Shown here one piece after another: positions 7,107 through 11,141 of a stretch of DNA of 11,141 nucleotides. The stretch covers positions 1 through 11,141 of the forward strand of contig CAVFDI010000054.1 in assembly GCA_963621145.1 (NCBI GenBank). The letters are read 5' to 3'. Below the pieces are notes generated by a model. The model did no database searches. It was not told where the DNA came from and saw nothing but the letters and a program-made list of their open reading frames with translations. The stretch is from W0P28-013 sp963621145 (GTDB lineage Bacteria; Bacteroidota; Bacteroidia; Bacteroidales; Paludibacteraceae). A program made the position numbers and the translations under genes. The number at the start of each line of letters is the position of its first letter. Position 1 is the stretch's first letter.

Positions 7107-8813
7107 CTATTTCTGCCAATTGTCCTTGAGCGAAGCAGTGCGGTTCAAAACCAAATGGTCGGCCGTGGTGTCGGGGTCTACTACAAAATAGCCCTGTTTC
7201 AGCAGTTGGTAGTGGTTTTCCTGCGCAATGCCATTTTCTACGATTGTCGCATGCATCTCTTTTGCAAGTGAACTTTCGATCTTTATTGTCTTAATTTCTA
7301 GACTGTTAGGGTTTAGTAAGTCGCGGAAATCGCCCTCTTCAGCCGAAGGATTTTCTACGGCAAATAGGCGGTCGTAGAGGCGCGCTTCAGCATCGATGCA
7401 AGTGTTGCATTCCACCCAGTTAATTGTCGATTTTGTCTTGCGGTTGCCCCCTTCGGTGCCCGATTTGGAGTTGGGATCGTAGGTTGCGAATATGGTTGTT
7501 ATGTTTCCTGCAGCATCTTTTTCGCAGCCCGTGGCTTGAATGATGTACGCCGATTTCAAGCGCACTTCGCGACCGTTCGGGCTGAGGCGGAAGAAGTTTT
7601 TGTCGGCATTCTCCAAAAAGTCGCCGCGCTCGATGTAGAGTTCGCGTGCAAAACGCATTTCGCGCGTGCCGAGTTCGGGGTGTCCGTCGATGTTTTCGGC
7701 GGTAATCATTTCGCCATCGCCTTCGTAGTTGCTGATGACGAGTTTCACTGGGTCGAAAATGGCGCATACACGCGGTGCGGTTTCTTTCAGGCTCTCGCGA
7801 ATGGTGTGCTCCAGCAAACCAACATCAATCATGCCTTCCACTTTGGTGTAGCCAATCTTGTCGATGAAACTGCGAATGGCTTCGGCTGTGTAGCCGCGAC
7901 GGCGCAGACCGCACACTGTTGGCATGCGCGGATCGTCCCAACCACGAACCAAACCCTCTTTCACCAATTGCAGCATTTTGCGCTTGCTCATCACGGTGTA
8001 GGTGATGTTCAGACGGTTAAATTCGCGCTGTTTCGGACGATAATCGCCCTCCACAAACTGATCGAGAAACCAGTCGTAGAGCGGACGATGCACTTCAAAC
8101 TCGAGCGTGCAGATGGAGTGCGTCACGCCCTCGAAATAGTCGCTCTGGCCGTGTGCAAAGTCGTACATCGGGTATACATTCCACTTGCGCCCTGTGCGGT
8201 GGTGTGGGTGCGTGGTGATTATTCGGTACATTATCGGGTCGCGAAAGTGCATGTTGGGGTGCGCCATGTCAATTTTTGCACGTAGCACCATTTTGCCATC
8301 TTCTATCTCGCTAGCCTGCATCGCTTCGAATAGGCGCAGATTTTCTTCCACAGGGCGATCGCGATAGGGCGATGCCACACCTGGTTCGGTTGGCGTGCCT
8401 TTTTGCGCCGCAATCTGCTCGGCCGTTTGCTCATCAACATAGGCCTTACCCTCTTTTATAAAACGAATGGCAAGGTCGTAGAGTTGCTGAAAATAGTCGC
8501 TTGCGTAGTAGATGTTGCCCCATTTGAAGCCCAGCCAAGCGATGTCTTGCTTGATAGAATCGACATATTCCACATCTTCTTTTACAGGATTGGTGTCGTC
8601 GAAACGCAGGTTGCAAATGCCATTGTAGCGTTCGGCAATGCCAAAATCCATGCAGATGGCTTTCACATGGCCGATGTGCAGATAGCCGTTTGGCTCGGGC
8701 GGAAAACGCGTCTGAATGCGTCCACCATTGCGACCCTCTTTCAGATCGTCTTCCACAATCTGCTCGATAAAATTCAAACTACGCTTGGGAGCGTCTTCGG
8801 TTGTTATTGTCAT
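7107..8813 (-). CDS. glnS: Glutamine--tRNA ligase (GlnRS)
   Basis: This class I aminoacyl-tRNA synthetase charges tRNA-Gln directly with glutamine in the cytoplasm. The 568 residues are close to E. coli GlnRS (554). The nucleotide-binding HIGH motif is exact at 46-49 within PPEPNGYLHIGHVKAI, and the KMSKS-type loop reads VMSKRKM (M275-S276-K277-R278-K279). Other GlnRS marks are RFDDTNP, DFAHGQSDYFEGVTHSICTLEF and WDDPRMPTVCGLRRRGY; the last helps separate it from GluRS. The beta-barrel anticodon-binding part fills the C-terminal 200 residues. The ATG at 8813 fits the N-terminus seen in relatives, with FIEQIVEDDL leading to the Rossmann fold. The gene seems to stand alone, with its own terminator and a leader of about 150 nt holding 7- and 8-bp repeats. 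Confidence 0.97.
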   Translation of the reverse strand: MTITTEDAPKRSLNFIEQIVEDDLKEGRNGGRIQTRFPPEPNGYLHIGHVKAICMDFGIAERYNGICNLRFDDTNPVKEDVEYVDSIKQDIAWLGFKWGNIYYASDYFQQLYDLAIRFIKEGKAYVDEQTAEQIAAQKGTPTEPGVASPYRDRPVEENLRLFEAMQASEIEDGKMVLRAKIDMAHPNMHFRDPIMYRIITTHPHHRTGRKWNVYPMYDFAHGQSDYFEGVTHSICTLEFEVHRPLYDWFLDQFVEGDYRPKQREFNRLNITYTVMSKRKMLQLVKEGLVRGWDDPRMPTVCGLRRRGYTAEAIRSFIDKIGYTKVEGMIDVGLLEHTIRESLKETAPRVCAIFDPVKLVISNYEGDGEMITAENIDGHPELGTREMRFARELYIERGDFLENADKNFFRLSPNGREVRLKSAYIIQATGCEKDAAGNITTIFATYDPNSKSGTEGGNRKTKSTINWVECNTCIDAEARLYDRLFAVENPSAEEGDFRDLLNPNSLEIKTIKIESSLAKEMHATIVENGIAQENHYQLLKQGYFVVDPDTTADHLVLNRTASLKDNWQK

Positions 8814-8816
8814 TAT

Positions 8817-8880
8817 AATTAGGAATTAGGAGTGAGGTTTTTTTAGTTAGAAGTAAGAAATTGGAAGTGAGAAATGATGA
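8817..8880 (+). repeat. 7-bp tandem repeat array in the glnS leader
   Basis: Eight 7-mers occur in two phased blocks: AATTAGG (8817), AATTAGG (8824), AGTGAGG (8831), then after T-rich spacing GTTAGAA (8846), GTAAGAA (8853), ATTGGAA (8860), GTGAGAA (8867) and ATGATGA (8874). They resemble the arrays at 2266 and 5929. Here the array begins 3 bp upstream of the glnS start codon and reads antisense to glnS, so it occupies the glnS 5' leader and not a 3' end. Confidence 0.8.
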
Positions 8881-8890
8881 AAAATCGACC

Positions 8891-8914
8891 AATCAACTAA
8901 TCAACTGACCAACC
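8891..8914 (+). repeat. 8-bp tandem repeat in the glnS leader
   Basis: AATCAACT (8891-8898), AATCAACT (8899-8906) and GACCAACC (8907-8914) form three units of 8 bp, the first two identical. The core resembles CTCATCAA at 2335-2350 upstream of kdsD. Confidence 0.7.
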
Positions 8915-8966
8915 AAAACCTCAATTTTGTTGCTTTTTTACGATTAAACAGTCAATTATTGGGTTG

Positions 8967-8995
8967 CAAAATTACCATTTTTTCCTGAAAAATGG
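8967..8995 (-). promoter_or_regulatory. Possible glnS promoter with an adjoining palindrome
   Basis: On the minus strand TAATTTTG (8974-8967) matches the -7 form TAnnTTTG. Directly upstream lies an inverted repeat, CCATTTTT (8975-8982) and AAAAATGG (8988-8995), an 8-bp stem around TCCTG. It occupies the interval between -7 and the expected -33. No clear -33 TTTG is visible. The palindrome could be an operator or a chance A/T-rich structure. Confidence 0.4.
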
Positions 8996-9054
8996 GGTAT
9001 AAAGTGCCAATAATCAGCAAAAAGAAAAAAAATCGTCATTTTTTTGCGAAAAAA

Positions 9055-9086
9055 TTTGGTGGGTAAAAAAAAAACATCTACCTTTG
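9055..9086 (+). promoter_or_regulatory. Promoter of the tRNA cluster
   Basis: TTTG (9055-9058) and TACCTTTG (9079-9086) are separated by 20 bp and match the Bacteroidetes consensus TTTG-N(19-21)-TAnnTTTG exactly. Transcription would start near 9093, giving a leader of about 35 nt before tRNA-Gly. The leader holds a small hairpin, CAATTC (9092-9097) with GAATTG (9104-9109). Confidence 0.85.
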
Positions 9087-9127
9087 CACCGCAATTCGGA
9101 AGAGAATTGTACTAACATTGATTTATT

Positions 9128-9200
<73 letters not shown>

Positions 9201-9210
9201 CTCAATCTAG

Positions 9211-9235
9211 AAAAGCAGTACAAGGCTGCTTTTTT
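9211..9235 (+). terminator. Hairpin plus T-run between tRNA-Gly and the tRNA-Leu pair
   Basis: AAAAGCAG (9211-9218) pairs perfectly with CTGCTTTT (9226-9233) around a 7-nt loop and continues into TTTTTT. This is a typical small intrinsic terminator. Its place inside the cluster suggests partial termination, so Gly output would exceed Leu output, unless the Leu genes have their own start. TTTCTTTG at 9233-9240 is a one-mismatch -7 element but lacks a -33 partner. Confidence 0.6.
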
Positions 9236-9253
9236 CTTTGACAAGATTGCGTT

Positions 9254-9338
9254 GCCCAAGTGGCGGAATTGGTAGACGCGCACGTTTCAGGTGCGTGTGT
9301 CGCGAGATGTGCAGGTTCGAGTCCTGTCTTGGGCACCA
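9254..9338 (+). tRNA. tRNA-Leu (anticodon CAG)
   Basis: This is a class II tRNA with a long variable arm. The acceptor stem pairs GCCCAAG with CTTGGGC, the discriminator base is A, and CCA is encoded at 9336-9338. The anticodon stem CACGT/GCGTG (last pair a wobble) carries the loop TTCAGGT with anticodon CAG. The variable arm TGTCGCGAGATGT and T-loop TTCGAGT follow. TGGCGGAATTGGTAGACGCG matches the usual bacterial Leu D-arm. Confidence 0.96.
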
Positions 9339-9340
9339 AC

Positions 9341-9424
9341 GCGTAGGTGGTGAAATTGGTATACACGCTACTTTGAGGGGGTAGTGGTCGCAAGATCGTG
9401 TGAGTTCGAGTCTCATCCTACGCA
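9341..9424 (+). tRNA. tRNA-Leu (anticodon GAG)
   Basis: This class II tRNA begins 2 bp after the CCA of the previous gene. The acceptor stem pairs GCGTAGG with CCTACGC and the discriminator base is A. The anticodon stem CTACT/GGTAG (last pair a wobble) carries the loop TTGAGGG with anticodon GAG. The variable arm is TGGTCGCAAGATCGT. The 3' end continues as CTA, so CCA is not encoded, unlike its neighbour. Confidence 0.95.
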
Positions 9425-9436
9425 CTACAAGTCAAT

Positions 9437-9473
9437 AAAAAAGGTCGGAACAAAATGTTCTGACCTTTTTTTT
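9437..9473. terminator. Strong intrinsic terminator, probably bidirectional
   Basis: AAAAAAGGTCGGAACA (9437-9452) pairs with TGTTCTGACCTTTTTT (9456-9471) over 16 bp with one G-T wobble and a 3-nt loop. The plus strand ends in a run of eight T and the minus strand in six. It closes the tRNA cluster on the plus strand and lies 15 bp past the stop of the convergent minus-strand gene. Confidence 0.92.
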
Positions 9474-9488
9474 GTTGGTAAATTTTAA

Positions 9489-10133
9489 TTAGTCGCCGCT
9501 GTAATAATTTTCGAATCGGTATTCTTTTGCTTCTCCTGCACACTGGCTGTTATATGCTGGCAAAACTTCTCCTGATTTCGATATCGCACAACAACTCAAA
9601 ATTAGTCCAACGGGCGGGATCAAGATAAAAACGCAGCTAACAATTGATAATCGCAGTGCCTTTTGTTCTATTTCGTATGCCTCATAGCAGGTCTCTTTTA
9701 GCAGATTTAAAAACTCATCTTCTGTGAGGACAATCCTTCCATCTTCTGAAACATAACGATATTTGGGACGTTTTTTGCCTTCTACGGGGACTTTTTTGTA
9801 TGTAAAGCGTGGTAGTTCTTCTACAATGCCCTTGGTATTCCTACTTTTTACATTACTATTTGTAGCAACTTCCTTTGTTGCTGTCTTTTCTTCTGCTTTG
9901 TTGTTAAATACTTGCACTTCGCCATTTTTATAAATGATAGCACTCAAGTCTGAAGTTTGCGCGACAAACACGGGACCATCTTGGTAATTCCATTTTTTGT
10001 AGCGAATTTCGGTAGACGAGACCTCAGTTATTAACGCCTCGATGCGCTCGGCTTTTTTGGTTACGATAATGTCCTGCGCCATAGCCGACAAGTAGATCAG
10101 TGCTGCGAAAAACAATAGAATTTTGCGTTTCAT
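9489..10133 (-). CDS. Exported protein of unknown function, shared N-terminal module plus one membrane segment
   Basis: The protein has 214 residues. MKRKILLFFAALIYLSAMA is a signal peptide with an AMA cleavage site before Gln20. Residues 20-76 form a compact module (DIIVTKKAERIEALITEVSS, then YKKW, GPVFVAQTS and IIYKNGEVQVF) that I recall as common in secreted Bacteroidetes proteins and whose role is not known to me. A Lys/Glu/Thr-rich linker follows. About 122-161 is a charged region with YRYVSEDGRIVLTEDEFLNLLKE. A hydrophobic segment with PP and three Cys lies at 162-185 (LSIVSCVFILIPPVGLILSC), then a soluble tail. It starts 18 bp after the upstream paralogue ends and is probably co-transcribed with it. 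Its first 235 bp, including the start context, are a diverged copy of that paralogue. Exported location is well supported; function is unknown. Confidence 0.8.
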   Translation of the reverse strand: MKRKILLFFAALIYLSAMAQDIIVTKKAERIEALITEVSSTEIRYKKWNYQDGPVFVAQTSDLSAIIYKNGEVQVFNNKAEEKTATKEVATNSNVKSRNTKGIVEELPRFTYKKVPVEGKKRPKYRYVSEDGRIVLTEDEFLNLLKETCYEAYEIEQKALRLSIVSCVFILIPPVGLILSCCAISKSGEVLPAYNSQCAGEAKEYRFENYYSGD

Positions 10134-10140
10134 AATTTGG
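9906..10140 (-). repeat. Duplicated 5' gene module, copy 2
   Basis: This segment aligns without gaps to 10740-10974 at a fixed offset of 834 bp. I counted 18 mismatches in 235 bp by hand, about 92% identity. It covers the ATAATTTGG-type start context (on the plus strand CATAATTTGG), the signal peptide and the N-terminal module, and stops where the C-terminal parts become unrelated. Confidence 0.9.
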
Positions 10141-10151
10141 ATTTATTTGGT

Positions 10152-10967
10152 TTAATAGTGGTCGTTTAGTTTTATCAGCATGTTGGCGATGTCACCCGAA
10201 ACCTCGTCGAGAATTTCTTTTAGCACATTTGAATATTCTGTGCTGCGAACCGAAAGGCGTTGCTGTTTGAATCTTACCAAAATCTCGTTGTTTTCGGCAT
10301 TAACAACTGAACCTGTAATACGAATGGTCGATGTTCTTGTCGCCCAATTGCTCGGCTCTAGGCGTTCCAATTTAACATTTAGAATCAAGGCATTTTCTTT
10401 CGCATTGCCTTCTTGATATGGCGTGATGTCGATGTACTTGTCAACTCCAAGTCGATTGTATGTAGCTTGAAAATACTCGTCGATATGCTCCATGATGTCC
10501 TGATAGGATTTGTATGCCATATTATCTTCTTCTGGAGTTTCAACATTACCAAAGGTAATTGGAGTTACATATAAACTTCTAAAATTTGAAAGCACAAATG
10601 GCTTTAACAGCTCAAAATAGTCAACAAAACGAAGCCAATCTTTGTAAAGACCTGCTGTGTAAAGGCTGCGATATTGGAACGATTTTTTGGAAGTTGCCGA
10701 GGATTTTTCTTCAGTATTTTCGGTAGTTTGCTCTTGCCCAAATACTTGCACTTCGCCATTTTTATAAATGATAGCACTCAAGTTTGAGGTTTGCGCGACA
10801 AACACGGGACCATCTTGGAAGTTCCACTTTTTGTAGCGAATTTCGGAAGATGAAACTTCGGTAATCAACGCTTCGATGCGCTCTGCATTTTTGGTTACGA
10901 TAATGTCCTGCGCCATAGCCGAAAAGTAGATCAGCGCTGCGAAAAACAGTAGAATTTTGCGTTTCAT
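10152..10967 (-). CDS. Exported protein of unknown function, shared N-terminal module plus a separate C-terminal domain
   Basis: I place the start at 10967, giving 271 residues. A longer frame begins at 11018, but that ATG would lie almost at the predicted transcription start, and only the ATG at 10967 has the signal peptide at its N-terminus and the same context as the paralogue. MKRKILLFFAALIYFSAMA is a signal peptide. The module at 20-76 is almost identical to that of the downstream paralogue. After a Thr/Glu/Ser linker, the C-terminal 190 residues have no membrane segment. Their last 80 (ALILNVKLERLEPSNWATRT, TGSVVNAENNEILVRF, then a helical end) loosely resemble DUF4410-like outer-membrane-associated domains; this is a tentative match from memory. 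There is no lipobox Cys, so the protein is probably periplasmic. It is the first gene of a two-gene operon. Confidence 0.8.
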   Translation of the reverse strand: MKRKILLFFAALIYFSAMAQDIIVTKNAERIEALITEVSSSEIRYKKWNFQDGPVFVAQTSNLSAIIYKNGEVQVFGQEQTTENTEEKSSATSKKSFQYRSLYTAGLYKDWLRFVDYFELLKPFVLSNFRSLYVTPITFGNVETPEEDNMAYKSYQDIMEHIDEYFQATYNRLGVDKYIDITPYQEGNAKENALILNVKLERLEPSNWATRTSTIRITGSVVNAENNEILVRFKQQRLSVRSTEYSNVLKEILDEVSGDIANMLIKLNDHY

Positions 10968-10974
10968 AATTTGG
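10740..10974 (-). repeat. Duplicated 5' gene module, copy 1
   Basis: This is the partner of 9906-10140, with the same length and no gaps. Changes are scattered and mostly synonymous, as expected for a duplication still under protein-level constraint. Confidence 0.9.
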
Positions 10975-11023
10975 TTTTTAGAGGTGGTCGCTTGGAAAAA
11001 GGGAAACTTCCATTGCAATGTTG

Positions 11024-11054
11024 CAAAGGTACGAAAAAAGTTTAGAATGGCAAT
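11024..11054 (-). promoter_or_regulatory. Promoter of the two-gene secreted-protein operon
   Basis: On the minus strand TACCTTTG (11031-11024) matches the -7 consensus exactly. Nineteen bp upstream is TTG, preceded by A (ATTG in place of TTTG). Transcription would start near 11017, leaving a leader of about 50 nt before the ATG at 10967. This supports the shorter start. Confidence 0.8.
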
Positions 11055-11141
11055 AAATTTTTAGAAAAATATCAACTAAAAAATAATTTCTAGCAAATTT
11101 TTCCGCCGCTGCACCATTTAATATGGTGTAATCCTAAAATT
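11055..11141. other. A/T-rich intergenic end of the window
   Basis: No gene is visible. The only structure I see is a short inverted repeat, CACCAT (11112-11117) and ATGGTG (11123-11128), around TTAAT. It has no T-run and is too short to interpret. Confidence 0.4.

Overview
The window looks like chromosomal DNA of a Bacteroidota member, probably Bacteroidales. Three things point that way. Exact or near matches to the Bacteroidetes promoter form (-7 TAnnTTTG, with -33 TTTG or TTG 19-21 bp upstream) lie before the tRNA cluster and the last gene pair. Start codons follow A-rich stretches and not Shine-Dalgarno sequences. The gene content also fits: a GlnRS, KDO synthesis genes, and secreted proteins with a QDIIVTK...-type N-terminal module. 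The species cannot be named from this sequence.

Layout. Positions 1-53 are a short tandem repeat. Positions 96-5858 hold four same-strand genes that probably form an operon: a GH16-like protein with a degenerate active site and N-terminal helical repeats; kdsA (KDO-8-phosphate synthase); kdsD (arabinose-5-phosphate isomerase); and a large fusion of acyl-activating enzyme, acyl carrier domain and PlsC-type acyltransferase. Converging on this operon are cysK (5952-6863, minus strand) and, behind it, glnS (7107-8813, minus strand) with its own terminator. On the plus strand a well-formed promoter drives tRNA-Gly(GCC), tRNA-Leu(CAG) and tRNA-Leu(GAG) (9128-9424), ending at a strong, probably bidirectional terminator. 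The right end (9489-10967, minus strand) holds two tandem secreted proteins of unknown function. They share a duplicated signal peptide and N-terminal module but have unrelated C-terminal parts.

How the genes work together. KdsD makes arabinose-5-phosphate and KdsA condenses it with phosphoenolpyruvate, giving the precursor of the inner sugar of lipopolysaccharide. The acyl-activating/carrier/acyltransferase fusion is plausibly a lipid-modification enzyme of the same envelope programme. The GH16-like protein at the head of the operon lacks the catalytic acids and a signal peptide, so it is more likely a cytoplasmic binding or scaffold protein than a glucanase.

The most unusual signal is a degenerate 7-bp tandem repeat (about A[AG]TNAG[AG]) that recurs between genes at 2266, 5846, 5929 and 8817, with a related 14-bp form at position 1. 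In three genes (kdsA, the ligase/acyltransferase fusion and cysK) the array overlaps the 3' end of the coding region and supplies the stop codon. I found no CRISPR array, insertion sequence, phage gene or defence system.
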